DNA of 32,585 nucleotides. Origin: Aquisphaera insulae. Lineage in GTDB: Bacteria; Planctomycetota; Planctomycetia; Isosphaerales; Isosphaeraceae. The translations under genes and the position numbers were made by a program. How positions within the stretch are numbered: the stretch's first letter is position 1; each line of letters begins with the position of its first letter. The stretch covers positions 1 through 32,585 of the forward strand of contig NZ_JAALJH010000092.1 of the NCBI RefSeq assembly GCF_011064615.1, read 5' to 3'. Under the pieces are notes generated by a model that saw only the letters and a program-made list of their open reading frames with translations, did no database searches and had not been told where the DNA came from. Positions 7,188 through 16,865 of the stretch are shown piece by piece.

Positions 7188-9224
7188 CTACGGCCTGGAC
7201 TTGAAGCTGCGGGCGCGTTCGAGCAGGCTCTTGTCCTTGCTGACGGCGATCACCTTGTCGAGGAGCTTGTCGGCCTCGTCGCGATGGTTGTCGCGGAGTT
7301 CCTGGTGCTCGAGGAGGCCGACGACCGTGGCCACGGCCTGGGAGCGGAGCTTCGGCTCGTCCAGGTGGGCGGCGGCGAACCGGACCGCCGGGAAGGTGTG
7401 GATCTCGCGGGCGGCGGCGAGGACCCGGCGGCGATCCTCGTCCCGATCCGCCTGCTTGAACGCCCGCTCCAGGTAGCCGAGCCGCTCCCGGTTATCGAGG
7501 GGGCCCGGGCCGGCGATGACGCGGGCGAGGGCCTGGACGACGGCCCGCCTCAGCTCGGGGTTCTCGGCCTTCTCCGCCAGCTTGGCGACGTCCTCCGCGA
7601 CCGAGGAATCGGGCCAATCGAGGAGCGCATGCTCCGCGGCCGTTCGGTGGTCCGCATCGGTGCCGAGCGCGGCCTCGCGGACGAGTGCCAGGGCCCCCGA
7701 GCCGCCGACGCGGCCGACCACGGCCAGGAGGCGAGCCCGGTCGCCCGGGGACGCCTTCCGATACGCAGCCAGCACGGCATCGGCCTTCCGAGCCTCGTCG
7801 GGGACGCGGTCGCAGATGGACGCCACGGCGCGGGCGGCCTCGTTCCGCTGGCCGTCGTCGGCGATCTTCGGGATCGCCGCCAGGATGGCGGGGAGGTCGT
7901 CGGGTGCGGCAACCTTCTCGAGCGCGGAGATCGCCGCTCGCCGGAGATTGGCATCGTCCCGCCCGAGGACGTCCAGGAACGTCGGCACCGCCGCCCCGGC
8001 GCGTCGGTTGCCGAGCACGTCCACGAGCTGGGTGCGGAGGTTCGCGTCGGTCGTCGAGCGGACCGTCTCGATCAGGGCGGCGTCGATGCCGTCGGCGAAG
8101 ACCGACTCGAGGCTGCGGCGGGCGACGCCGGACGCGTCGACGCCGCCCTGGATGGCCTTGAGGAGGACCGGCACCGTCGAGGCGTCGCCGACTCCGCCGA
8201 GCGCGGCGAGGGCCGCGTCGCGGACGCTCGGATCGGAGCTGGAGGCGGCCGCCTTGACCGCGGGCAAGGCGCTGCGATCGCGTTTCGGCCCCAGGGCGCG
8301 GAGGAGTCGGACCTGGGCCTCGGGAGACAGGCCAGGCAGGCCGTCGGCGAGCTGCTTGATTCCGGCCTCGTTGACGTTGGCGACGAAGCCCGCGGCGATC
8401 GCGGCCTGCTTCGGGTCGCCCTGGCCAAGGATACCGAGGATCGTCGTGGCCGCGAGGTCTCCCGACGAACGGAGCACGGCCTCGAGTGCGACGAGCCCCG
8501 ACTCCGGTCGTGTCTGGAGCGCGCTGGCGATCTTCGCGGCTTCCTCCACCTTGCCCGCGGACAGATCCTTGCCGGCGATCTTCGCGAGGGCATCCGCCGC
8601 CTCCCTCGCGACCGCCGGATCCGGGCCCAGTGCCGACTCAAGGACTTCCACGGTCTCCGGCGTCCCGATCCGGCCGAGGGCGTGGGCCGCCGCTCTCGCC
8701 TGGGGGCCGCGCGAGGTCTTCAGCTCGCGAGCCAGGGCCTGGATGCTCGCCGGCTCGGCTCGGAAGCCGAGGGCGTCGATCAGGGCAAGCTTCGCGGGTC
8801 CCGTCGCCTCCGCCATCGCGGCACGGAGCTTGTCGCCGGCCGCCGGCGCCGGGTTATTCGCGATCGCCCGGACGGCGGCATCGCGGACGAGCTTATCGGG
8901 ATCGGCCAGGCACGCGGCGATCGCGTCCACGGACTCCTCGCGGCCGATCCGCTCGAGCTGCTTGAGGAGCCAGACCCTGACGGGAGCCCTGCCCTCGACG
9001 GGGAGTTTCGCCGCCATGAGGCGGCAGGCCTCGGCCCGCTCGCCTTCACGCCCGGGGGCACCGGCCGTCCAGCAGGCCCGCTGCCAGGCCTGCTGGGACT
9101 GCTCATTTTCCATGCCCGGCAGGAGCGATTCGAACGCCTTCGCCAGGTCCGGGCCGTCCGCCCTCGCGGCGCCCGCGAGCACGACGGCCGCGGCCAGCCC
9201 CGTGATCCATACTTGTGATTTCAT
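7188..9224 (-). CDS. Secreted HEAT-repeat protein
   Basis: The 678-residue protein starts at ATG 9224 with GGAAAG about 8 nt upstream. The frame stays open farther 5', but that extension runs antiparallel through the neighbouring dehydrogenase and is not protein-like. A Sec signal peptide (MKSQVWITGLAAAVVLAGAARA) is followed by many alpha-helical repeats of about 30-40 residues with the HEAT/PBS-lyase signature: D..VR.AA..AL..I. Examples are PDKLVRDAAVRAIA, DPSVRDAALAALGGVGD and DDANLRRAAISALEKV. Such solenoids usually bind proteins. The gene follows the Gfo/Idh/MocA dehydrogenase after 56 nt on the same strand, probably as one operon, which suggests joint extracytoplasmic work. No catalytic domain is visible. 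Confidence 0.85.
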   Translation of the reverse strand: MKSQVWITGLAAAVVLAGAARADGPDLAKAFESLLPGMENEQSQQAWQRACWTAGAPGREGERAEACRLMAAKLPVEGRAPVRVWLLKQLERIGREESVDAIAACLADPDKLVRDAAVRAIANNPAPAAGDKLRAAMAEATGPAKLALIDALGFRAEPASIQALARELKTSRGPQARAAAHALGRIGTPETVEVLESALGPDPAVAREAADALAKIAGKDLSAGKVEEAAKIASALQTRPESGLVALEAVLRSSGDLAATTILGILGQGDPKQAAIAAGFVANVNEAGIKQLADGLPGLSPEAQVRLLRALGPKRDRSALPAVKAAASSSDPSVRDAALAALGGVGDASTVPVLLKAIQGGVDASGVARRSLESVFADGIDAALIETVRSTTDANLRTQLVDVLGNRRAGAAVPTFLDVLGRDDANLRRAAISALEKVAAPDDLPAILAAIPKIADDGQRNEAARAVASICDRVPDEARKADAVLAAYRKASPGDRARLLAVVGRVGGSGALALVREAALGTDADHRTAAEHALLDWPDSSVAEDVAKLAEKAENPELRRAVVQALARVIAGPGPLDNRERLGYLERAFKQADRDEDRRRVLAAAREIHTFPAVRFAAAHLDEPKLRSQAVATVVGLLEHQELRDNHRDEADKLLDKVIAVSKDKSLLERARSFKSRP

Positions 9225-9280
9225 GATTCGCTTTCCGTGATTCGTGGATGGAGTGGATCGCGCACGTCGCCGCGGCGGGC

Positions 9281-10492
9281 TCAGAGGGCCCAGGGCCCGC
9301 GCCTGGGGCGGTCGAGCCAGCGGTTGGCCTCGGGATCGCCGACGATCTGCTCGGCGACGGGATCCCACCTGAGGGGGCGGTTGAGCCAGTAGGCGATGTT
9401 GCCGAGGTGGCAGACCGTCGTCGTGCGGTGGGCGACCTCGATGTTGCGGAAGGGGAGCTCGCGGGTCTTCACGCAGTGGAGGAAGTCGCCGAAGATGCCC
9501 CCCTCGCCGCGGTAGCCCTCCATGTCCACGCGGGCGGTCGGGGTCCTGTGGCGGCCCGGGAGCGAACCCTCGGTCCCCTTGTAGGTGATGTCGCCGGTGC
9601 CGCCGTGGTACATCTTCGTGCCGTTGGCGAAGACGTAGGTGAGGAGCTTGTGGTCCTTGCCGTCGGGGGGGATGATCTCGACCGGGCCGGTCTTGTGGAG
9701 CCCGGCGGCGAACATCGCGGCGCCGAAGCGGTGGGCACCCCAGTCGGTCATGCCGCCGCCCGAGTAGTCGCGATAGGGCCGGAAGCCGCCGCTGATGAGG
9801 CTGTCGTGGAACGGCCGCCAGGGCGCCGGGCCGAGCCACATCTCCCAGTCCACGCCGGGAGGGACCGACTGCGGCTCGAGGTAGCAGTCGCCGGAGGGCC
9901 CCCAGCAATCGGCATAGATTTCCTTGATCTCGCCGAGCGCCCCGCCGCGGACCAGCCTGGGCCAGTCGCCGTAGTCGCCGAGCACCCGCTGGCTGCCGCC
10001 GGAGAAGACGCGGCCGTGACGCCCGACGGCGTCGGCCATGGCCCGGCCTTCCTTGATGGTCAGGCACTCGGGCTTCTCGCAGTAGATGTCCTTGCCGGCC
10101 TTGCAGGCGGCGATCGTGATCAGGGCGTGCCAGTGGTCGGGCGTGCCGATCAGGACGGCGTCGATGTCCGGGCGGTCGAGGACTTCGCGGAAGTCGTTGT
10201 AGTCCTTGCAGTCGCGGTTGTGATAGTGGTTGTTGACGATCCGCTGGGCGTTCTCGCGATGGCCGGCGACGACGTCGCAGGTGGCGACCATCTGGACCTG
10301 GGGGAACCCCAGGAAGCCCTGCATGTCGCCGGTCCCCTGCCCGCCGCAGCCGATCGTCGCCATGACGATCCGCTCGCTGGCCGGGGCCCGGCCGCCGGCC
10401 CCCAGGGCGGACGAGGTGATGATGTAAGGCATGGCGATCGCGGGGCCGGCCGTCCTGAGGAACTGGCGGCGGTTCGCCTGCGTCACGGGCAT
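9281..10492 (-). CDS. Tat-exported Gfo/Idh/MocA family oxidoreductase
   Basis: The 403-residue product starts at ATG 10492, with a GAGGAGG-type Shine-Dalgarno sequence about 7 nt upstream. The N-terminus has a twin-arginine signal (NRRQFLRTAGPAIA), so export folded with its cofactor is likely. A Rossmann NAD(P)-binding segment (IGCGGQGTGDM) and the family EKP motif (Glu139-Lys140-Pro141, where the Lys is catalytic in relatives) are present. WGAHRF near residues 245-250 belongs to the C-terminal substrate domain. Relatives oxidise sugars, inositols or sugar derivatives; Tat-borne members are strongly expanded in planctomycetes. It is first in a probable two-gene operon with the HEAT-repeat protein. 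The substrate cannot be read from the sequence. Confidence 0.92.
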   Translation of the reverse strand: MPVTQANRRQFLRTAGPAIAMPYIITSSALGAGGRAPASERIVMATIGCGGQGTGDMQGFLGFPQVQMVATCDVVAGHRENAQRIVNNHYHNRDCKDYNDFREVLDRPDIDAVLIGTPDHWHALITIAACKAGKDIYCEKPECLTIKEGRAMADAVGRHGRVFSGGSQRVLGDYGDWPRLVRGGALGEIKEIYADCWGPSGDCYLEPQSVPPGVDWEMWLGPAPWRPFHDSLISGGFRPYRDYSGGGMTDWGAHRFGAAMFAAGLHKTGPVEIIPPDGKDHKLLTYVFANGTKMYHGGTGDITYKGTEGSLPGRHRTPTARVDMEGYRGEGGIFGDFLHCVKTRELPFRNIEVAHRTTTVCHLGNIAYWLNRPLRWDPVAEQIVGDPEANRWLDRPRRGPWAL

Positions 10493-10949
10493 GGGAGTCC
10501 TCCTCGGTGGGACAGGGGTAGGGAGCTCGTCGAGCCCGGCGATGCACCAGGCGGAGGGTGGCCTGCACCCCTGGCCGCGGGCGCTTCGGTCGTTCGGGAC
10601 GGCGGGATCGATACCCGCATGATCACTCCGCCGGCGCTCCGGCACAAGATTCCGCCCCATTTCGGCTCGCACACGGGGGGGCAATCGTCGATGGCGGCGC
10701 GCCGGAAGGCCCAAATCTCGACCGCGATGGTGACACCAAAGTGGTTTGGCGGTCAGGAATTAGGCCCGATCGCTCCGGTTTTTCCCGCGAGTTTTCCGGA
10801 TTTTCTTTCCTTTTTCCGCCGGATTCCTTGATCATGTGCCGCGTGTGACAGGGACTTTATGAGACTTTCTCGCGGATCTCCAGCCCTCTCCGGTCCGCGG
10901 TTAGCTTTCGTTCCTCTATTATTGTTCCTGACGGTTGAGTACGGGCTGC
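10493..10949. other. Divergent intergenic region, T-rich patch, no gene
   Basis: This 457-nt gap separates the divergent dehydrogenase and TIGR03032-like genes. Frames that cross it lack protein-like composition. The stretch at about 10770-10835 is unusually T-rich for this genome and is probably promoter DNA. A TATTAT at 10917-10922 could serve as a -10 for the plus-strand gene, but its -35 region is poor; a CGCGGA/TCCGCG inverted repeat (10871-10876 with 10894-10899) sits just upstream of it. Confidence 0.4.
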
Positions 10950-12083
10950 ATGACTATTCCCGACCCTCCTGGGCCGCCGACCGATCCGTCCCCGCCCCTC
11001 CGCGCCGTCCATTCGCGGGGATTCCCGGACCTCCTCCGACGGCTCGGCGCCTCGCTGCTGGTGACGACCTATCAGGCGGGGAAGATCGTCCTCGTCCGCG
11101 ACGAGGGGGACCGGCTGAACACGCACTTCCGGAGCATGCAGGCCCCGATGGGGATGGCCGTCTCCGGCAATCGGCTGGCGGTGGGGACCTCGATCCAGGT
11201 CTGGGAGTTCGTGGACGTGCCGGCGGTCGCGGCCCGGCTCGAGCCGGCCGGGAGGCACGACGCGTGCTTCCTGCCGCGGTCGAGCCACGTGACGGGGAAC
11301 ATCCAGGTTCACGAGCTGGCCTGGTCGCGCGGGGACGAGCTCTGGGTGGTCAACACGCGATTCTCCTGCCTGTGCACGATCGACCCGTCGGCCAGCTTCA
11401 CGCCCCGCTGGCGGCCGCCGTTCGTCTCGCAGTTGGAGCCGACGGACCGCTGTCATCTCAACGGCCTGGGGATGGTGGACGGCCTGCCGAGATACGTCAC
11501 GGCGCTCGGGGAGACCGACACGCGGGGCGGCTGGCGAGAGAGGAAGGCGACCGGCGGCGTCCTCTGGGACATCCAGTCGGGCGAGGCGATCACCCGCGGC
11601 CTGTCGATGCCGCACTCCCCCCGCTGGCACGGCGGCCGGCTCTGGGTGTGCGAGTCCGGCGCCGGGACGCTCGGGACGGTGGACCTGGGGACGGGCCGGT
11701 ACGCCGCGATCGCGGAGCTGCCGGGCTTCACCCGGGGGCTCGACTTCGCGGGGGACATCGCGTTCGTCGGGCTATCCCAGGTGCGCGAGAGCGCCGTGTT
11801 CAGCGGGATCCCGATCACCGAACGGCTCAAGCCCGAGGAGCGGAGCTGCGGCGTCTGCGCCATCGAGACGTCCACCGGCCGGGTCGTCGGCCTGCTCCGA
11901 TTCGAATCGGGCGTCCAGGAGGTCTTCGCGGTGACGGTTCTGCCGGGCCGCCGCTTCCCGGACCTGATCAACGACGACCAGGAGCTGCTGAGCAATTCGT
12001 TCACCGTCCCGGATTCCGCACTCGCCGACGTGCCGGCCTCGCTCCGCCACCGCCCGGCGCCGGAGCCGCCCGTGAGAGTCTGA
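10950..12083 (+). CDS. TIGR03032 family (DUF4915-like) protein of unknown function
   Basis: The 377-residue protein has the features of the TIGR03032 family: an early LLVTTYQAGKIVLVR segment, a GMAVSGNRLAVGT strand pair, HVTGNIQVHELAW, WVVNTRFSCLCTID and HLNGLGMVDG. Repeated short beta-strand pairs suggest a propeller-like fold, which is an inference. It has no evident signal peptide or membrane helix and is probably cytoplasmic. ATG 10950 is preferred over an in-frame TTG at 10935; neither has a good Shine-Dalgarno sequence. The gene starts divergently from the dehydrogenase and is followed after 50 nt by the large secreted protease, though a functional link is not evident. No reaction is known for the family. 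Confidence 0.8.
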   Translation: MTIPDPPGPPTDPSPPLRAVHSRGFPDLLRRLGASLLVTTYQAGKIVLVRDEGDRLNTHFRSMQAPMGMAVSGNRLAVGTSIQVWEFVDVPAVAARLEPAGRHDACFLPRSSHVTGNIQVHELAWSRGDELWVVNTRFSCLCTIDPSASFTPRWRPPFVSQLEPTDRCHLNGLGMVDGLPRYVTALGETDTRGGWRERKATGGVLWDIQSGEAITRGLSMPHSPRWHGGRLWVCESGAGTLGTVDLGTGRYAAIAELPGFTRGLDFAGDIAFVGLSQVRESAVFSGIPITERLKPEERSCGVCAIETSTGRVVGLLRFESGVQEVFAVTVLPGRRFPDLINDDQELLSNSFTVPDSALADVPASLRHRPAPEPPVRV

Positions 12084-12133
12084 CGGCCTGCCGCCCGTTA
12101 CCACCCCGAGTACCCATCAACGAGTAACATCCG

Positions 12134-15100
12134 ATGGCAACTTCGACCAAGCTCGCCGGTTTCTGGAGGACTCGCCGCACGGTCCGCCACCGCCGTCCCG
12201 TCCGGCCGGTGCTGGAGGCTCTCGAGCCGAAGCTGGTCCTCTCTTCCGGGTCCTCATTCCAGGCCGTCCCGGGGGCCGTGCCGGTGATGGTGATGGGGCC
12301 CGCGGGCAAGCCGATCCCGCTCTTCTCCACGTCCCCCACCGGCTACACGCCGCAGCAGATCCGCGCGGCCTACGGCATGGACACCGTCAGCTTCGCCGGC
12401 ATCAAGGGGGACGGCGCGGGGCAGACGATCGCGATCATCGACGCGTACGACAACCCGAGCTTCGTGAGCTCGACCGACCCGGGCTACGCGAACAGCGCGC
12501 TGGCCGTCTTCAATCGGACGTTCGGCCTGCCCGACCCGCCGAGCTTCACCAAGGTGGACCAGTACGGCGGGACCGATCGCCTCCCGATCGCCTCGGTGGG
12601 GGCGGGATGGGGCGTGGAGATCGCGCTCGACGTCGAGTGGGCGCACGTCATGGCCCCGGCGGCGAACATCGTGCTCATCGAGTGCGACTACAGCGAGGAG
12701 GGCTTCTTCACCGCCCAGGCGACCGCGAGCAAGCTGGCGGACGTCGTGTCGATGAGCTACTCGCAGAGCGAGTATCCGGGCGAGAGCGGGGATCAGGACG
12801 GGTTCTTCAACGTCCCCGGCGTGACCTTCCTGGCCTCCACGGGCGACTACGGCGCCCCCGCCGGCTATCCCGCCTACTCGCCCTACGTCGTGGCCGTCGG
12901 GGGGACGACGCTCCAGAACCTCGACGCCGCGGGGACCTACCCGGGCATCGGCAAGGACGGCGAGATCGGCTGGAGCGGCAGCGGCGGCGGCGTCAGCCAG
13001 TACGAGCCCCTGCCCCCCTATCAGTCGTGGCTCAGGGACAGCGACGGCAACCCTTACCCGAGGCGTGCCGCCCCCGACATCTCGGCCGTGGCCGACCCCA
13101 ATACCGGGGTGCCGATCTACGACCCGTTCGACTTCGGCGTCGACGAGCCGTGGCTCCAGATCGGCGGCACCAGCCTCTCCGCGCCGCTGATGGCGGGCCT
13201 GGTCGCCGTCGTCGACCAGGGCCGCGAGCTCCGGGGCGGGTCGCCGTTCAGCTCGACGGAGACGCTCACGGCGCTCTACGACCTCGCGTCGGACCCCGTC
13301 ACCTATCAGGACGACTTCCACGACATCCTCTACGGCAGCAACGGCTATGACGCGGGCGTGGGCTATGACCTGGTCACGGGCCTCGGTTCGCCCAACGGCA
13401 GCAAGCTCATCCCCGACCTGGCCGCCTACGGGCTGGGCGCCCAGGCGACGCTGGTCTCACTCGCCGTCACGCCGGCCGATCCCTCGCTCGGCCTGGGGCT
13501 GACCGAGCAGTTCCGCGCGATCGGCACGTTCGACAGCGGCCTGACCATGGACCTCACCGGGTCGGTGACGTGGGACTCCTCGGACCCCTCGGTGGCCACC
13601 ATCGACGGCTTCGGGATCGCCGCGGCGGTCTCGCCGGGCACGACGGTCATCACCGCTTCCTTGCTGGGCATCACCAGCCCCGATGACACCCTGACCGTGC
13701 TGTCGCTGGTCTCGATCGCGTTGAAGCCGAGCAACCCGCTCGTCCCCGTCTACCTCAGCCAGCAGTTCACCGCGACCGCCACCTATGCGGACGGCTCCAC
13801 GGGCGACGTTACGAGCGTCGTCGACTGGGAGTCGTCGGACACGACGGTGGCGACGATCGACGCCTCCGGCCTGGCGACGGCCCTGGACTACGGCACCACG
13901 GTGATCACCGCCTCGCTCGGCGGCGTGACCAGCCCCGACGACATCCTGACCGGCGTGGATCCGAGCTTCGTCGTCGACACGACCGTCGACCTGGTGGACT
14001 ACTCCGACGGCTTGACCAGCCTCAGGGAAGCCATCCTGGCGGCCAATGTCTACGCCGATGAGACCGTCACGTTCGATCCGGGCGTCTTCGCCTCGCACCT
14101 GGTCATCACGCTGATGCTGGGCCAGCTCAAGTTGAGCAACACGACCGGAGTCGAGTCGATCGTCGCCCCGGATGCCGGCGTGACGATCGATGCCCGGAAC
14201 CTGACCCGGGTCCTCGACATCGACTCGGGGGTCACGGCGTCGATCACCGGGCTGACGATCACGGGGGGCGACGCCTACTACGGCGGCGGCATCCGGGACG
14301 AGGGCGCGGCGACGCTCATCGATTGCATCATCAGCGGGAATTCCGCCGCCCTCGGCGGCGGCGTCGCCGCGGTCTACGGGTCGTCGTCGCTGGAGTTGAT
14401 CGGCTCCACCGTCTCCGGCAACCTGGCCTGGACGACCGGCGGCGGACTCCTGAGCATCCTCAGCAAGACGAGCCTCTCCGGGTCCGACTTCGAGTCGAAC
14501 GTCAGCTATGGCACGGGCGGCGCGATCACCGCGCTGACCGCGGGCGATCCCATGACGATCGACGAGTGCGTCATCTCGGGGAACGTCTCGATCTACGGCG
14601 GCGGCGGGGTCTACGCGATCGGCTTCGGGTCGTTCTCCTCGAGCCTCTCGATCTCGAACTCGTCGATCGAGGGCAACACGGCCTACTATTCCTCCGGCGG
14701 CGGGATCTTCGCCTACGGGCTCGATCTCTCGCTGACGAATTGCAGCGTCAGCGGGAATCAGGCGGGCTACTACGGAGGCGGGCTCTATCTGTTCTACGGC
14801 ACGGCGGAGATCTCGGACACCTCGATCTCCGGTAACACGGCGGGATCCACCGGCGGGGGCATCGACGCCTTCCTCGAGGACCTCACGATGGAGGATTGCG
14901 ACCTCAGCGGGAACACGGCCTTCTACAACGGTGGCGGGCTCGAGGTCGCCTACGGATCGGCGTCGCTGACGGGTTGCACGATCTCCGAGAACGCCACCTA
15001 CTACGGCTGGGGCGGCGGCATCCGGGAGGCGGGCAGCAGCCTCGAGTTGACGGACTGCACCGTCAGCGGCAACGTCTCGTATTTCGGCACCGGGGGCGGC

Positions 15101-16723
15101 ATCGAGGCCGACAACGGATCCATCACCTTGAAGGGCACGGACCTGACGGACAACCGCGCACCGGCCGGGGGCGGGCTGTACGCCTACTACTCGTCCGTGG
15201 AGCTGGACGATTGCACGGTCAGTGGGAACGTGGCGCACCGGGGGGCCGGCATCTACAGCTATGTCAGCGGGATGACCCTGACGGATTGCACCGTGAGCGG
15301 GAACATCGCGACCTTCTTCGGCGGCGGCGTCCTGAGCTTCGCCAGCTCCCTGGAGATATCCGGCAGCGCCATCACCGGCAATTACGCCGGGTATTACGGG
15401 GGAGGCGTCATCGGCCTCTACTCCACGCTCGACCTGGTGAACTGCACGGTCGCCGAGAACTCTTCTGGCGCGGCCGGCGGCGGCCTCTGGATCGATGGCG
15501 GCGATGCCACGCTGACCAACGTGACGGTGGCGGCGAACTCCTCCGGCGACGCCGCCGGCCTGTATGTCGCCGGCGGGACGCCGACGCTGATCAACACCAT
15601 CGTGGCCGGTAACACCGGCTCGGGGGGCGCCAGCGATATCTCGGGGAGCGTCGTCGGCAATAACAACCTCATCGGCACCGGGGGCTCCGGCGGGCTCGTC
15701 GACGGCACCGATGGGAACATCGTCGGCGTCGCCGACGCCCTGCTCGCCCCGCTCGGCGACTACGGCGGGCCGACCGAGACCATGCCCCTGCTGCCGGGCA
15801 GCCTCGCCATCGACGCCGGCACCGACGGCGCGGGGATTCCGGACACCGACCAGCGCGGCGAGGGGCGGGTCGGCGGGGTGGACATCGGCGCCTTCGAGAG
15901 CCAGGGCTTCACGATCACGATCGTCTCCGGCAGCCCGCAGTCCGCGGTGGTGGGCACGCAGTTCACCGACGGCCTGACGGTGACCGTCACGGCGAAGAAC
16001 TCGGTCGAGCCGGTGGACGGAGGGGTCGTCTCGTTCGCGGCGAATCCCTCCGGCGGCGCCTCCGCGACTCTTTCCGCCAGCTCCTCGGTCATCTCCGGGG
16101 GCGAGGCCGTCGTGACCGCGACCGCCAACGGCGTCGCGGGATCGTACACGGTCTCGGCCTCGGCCAGCGGGGCCTCGGGCGTCCTGTTCAGCCTCCAGAA
16201 TGCGAAGGCGAGCATCGTCGCCACCTCCGTCGCCTGGGGGACCGGCGGCACCGCGGAGCTGGTCACCGCCGCCGACGGCCTGAGGCTCCTGCCGACCGGG
16301 CGCAAGACGGATATCCCGTGGTACGGACTCAAGGTCTTCACCCTCACCCTGGACGGCGTGACGAGCCTCTCGGCAAGTAACATCAGCCTCGTCGGCGTGA
16401 AGGGAGGGGCCTATGGGTTCACGTTCAGCCTGTCGGGCTCGACGTTGACGATCACGCTCAACTCGGCCATCACCCAGGCTGACCGGATCACCCTGACGAT
16501 CAGCTCGCACGACGTGGCGACCTTCACCCGGAGGCTCGACGTCCTTCCCGGTGACGCCAATGATGACGGGATCGTCAACAGCCTGGACGCGGTTGCCGTC
16601 CGCAACGGCATGCTCGGTTCCGTCGTCATCCCGCTGATCTTCCTGGACATCAACGGTGACGGCGTCGTCGACATCAACGACTACAACCTCTCCCGGCAGA
16701 AGATCGGCACCAAGCTCCCGTGA
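12134..16723 (+). CDS. Giant secreted sedolisin (S53) protease with BIG2, beta-helix and dockerin-like modules
   Basis: The 1529-residue modular exoprotein begins with a basic segment and LEALEPKLVLS, the planctomycete extracellular-protein N-terminal motif. Residues about 70-432 form a sedolisin peptidase with its catalytic set intact: Glu162 and Asp166 (EIALD), Asp238 (STGDYG) and Ser347 (GGTSLSAP). The usual calcium-loop end (YDLVTGLGSPNG) follows. Two BIG2-like immunoglobulin domains span about 435-609. A TSLREAILAAN segment then leads into a parallel beta-helix of repeated GGG units (about 700-1190). An Ig-like segment follows (about 1255-1350). The last 60 residues carry two calcium-binding dockerin-type loops (PGDANDDGIVNSLDA and DINGDGVVDINDYN). 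It should act outside the cytoplasm as an acid-type serine-carboxyl protease anchored or displayed through its repeats. Substrate unknown. Confidence 0.9.
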   Translation: MATSTKLAGFWRTRRTVRHRRPVRPVLEALEPKLVLSSGSSFQAVPGAVPVMVMGPAGKPIPLFSTSPTGYTPQQIRAAYGMDTVSFAGIKGDGAGQTIAIIDAYDNPSFVSSTDPGYANSALAVFNRTFGLPDPPSFTKVDQYGGTDRLPIASVGAGWGVEIALDVEWAHVMAPAANIVLIECDYSEEGFFTAQATASKLADVVSMSYSQSEYPGESGDQDGFFNVPGVTFLASTGDYGAPAGYPAYSPYVVAVGGTTLQNLDAAGTYPGIGKDGEIGWSGSGGGVSQYEPLPPYQSWLRDSDGNPYPRRAAPDISAVADPNTGVPIYDPFDFGVDEPWLQIGGTSLSAPLMAGLVAVVDQGRELRGGSPFSSTETLTALYDLASDPVTYQDDFHDILYGSNGYDAGVGYDLVTGLGSPNGSKLIPDLAAYGLGAQATLVSLAVTPADPSLGLGLTEQFRAIGTFDSGLTMDLTGSVTWDSSDPSVATIDGFGIAAAVSPGTTVITASLLGITSPDDTLTVLSLVSIALKPSNPLVPVYLSQQFTATATYADGSTGDVTSVVDWESSDTTVATIDASGLATALDYGTTVITASLGGVTSPDDILTGVDPSFVVDTTVDLVDYSDGLTSLREAILAANVYADETVTFDPGVFASHLVITLMLGQLKLSNTTGVESIVAPDAGVTIDARNLTRVLDIDSGVTASITGLTITGGDAYYGGGIRDEGAATLIDCIISGNSAALGGGVAAVYGSSSLELIGSTVSGNLAWTTGGGLLSILSKTSLSGSDFESNVSYGTGGAITALTAGDPMTIDECVISGNVSIYGGGGVYAIGFGSFSSSLSISNSSIEGNTAYYSSGGGIFAYGLDLSLTNCSVSGNQAGYYGGGLYLFYGTAEISDTSISGNTAGSTGGGIDAFLEDLTMEDCDLSGNTAFYNGGGLEVAYGSASLTGCTISENATYYGWGGGIREAGSSLELTDCTVSGNVSYFGTGGGIEADNGSITLKGTDLTDNRAPAGGGLYAYYSSVELDDCTVSGNVAHRGAGIYSYVSGMTLTDCTVSGNIATFFGGGVLSFASSLEISGSAITGNYAGYYGGGVIGLYSTLDLVNCTVAENSSGAAGGGLWIDGGDATLTNVTVAANSSGDAAGLYVAGGTPTLINTIVAGNTGSGGASDISGSVVGNNNLIGTGGSGGLVDGTDGNIVGVADALLAPLGDYGGPTETMPLLPGSLAIDAGTDGAGIPDTDQRGEGRVGGVDIGAFESQGFTITIVSGSPQSAVVGTQFTDGLTVTVTAKNSVEPVDGGVVSFAANPSGGASATLSASSSVISGGEAVVTATANGVAGSYTVSASASGASGVLFSLQNAKASIVATSVAWGTGGTAELVTAADGLRLLPTGRKTDIPWYGLKVFTLTLDGVTSLSASNISLVGVKGGAYGFTFSLSGSTLTITLNSAITQADRITLTISSHDVATFTRRLDVLPGDANDDGIVNSLDAVAVRNGMLGSVVIPLIFLDINGDGVVDINDYNLSRQKIGTKLP
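14230..15640 (+). repeat. In-gene tandem array of beta-helix (polymorphic-membrane-protein-like) repeats
   Basis: About 15-18 degenerate units of roughly 21-26 codons encode a pattern like GGGI-x(4-8)-L-x-(D/N)C-x-(V/I)SGN-x-A. The unit is visible at DNA level as recurring tgcaccgtcagcggcaac-like stretches followed by ggcggcggc. The units differ enough in sequence to argue against very recent expansion, but they could still recombine. They form the stalk-like part of the secreted protease. Confidence 0.8.
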
Positions 16724-16750
16724 GCCGGTCCGGCTTCGCGGGCGAGCCCG

Positions 16751-16773
16751 GAGGCCGGATTTGGTCCGGCCTC
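16751..16773 (+). terminator. Hairpin downstream of the secreted protease gene
   Basis: A perfect 9-bp stem, GAGGCCGGA (16751-16759) with TCCGGCCTC (16765-16773), encloses a 5-nt loop and starts 28 nt after the stop codon. A U-tract is missing, so it may be a factor-assisted or RNA-stabilising hairpin. Confidence 0.5.
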
Positions 16774-16865
16774 ACGCCCTCCCCCTCGTGGTAGAATGAC
16801 GCGACAGGTCGGCGGGAGGCCGCCGGTTCCGGGTCGAGGGGAGGATTGCCGCGGGGGCGACTCGG

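Noticed and set aside
9225..10568. Upstream extension of the HEAT-repeat frame, which would give an 1126-residue protein
   Set aside because: The extension is in another frame of the dehydrogenase gene and reads as Arg/Pro-rich noise. A signal peptide and Shine-Dalgarno sequence place the start at 9224.
13457..16510. Antiparallel frame of 1017 codons within the secreted protease gene
   Set aside because: It arises from the repeated GGC-rich codons of the beta-helix and has no domain.
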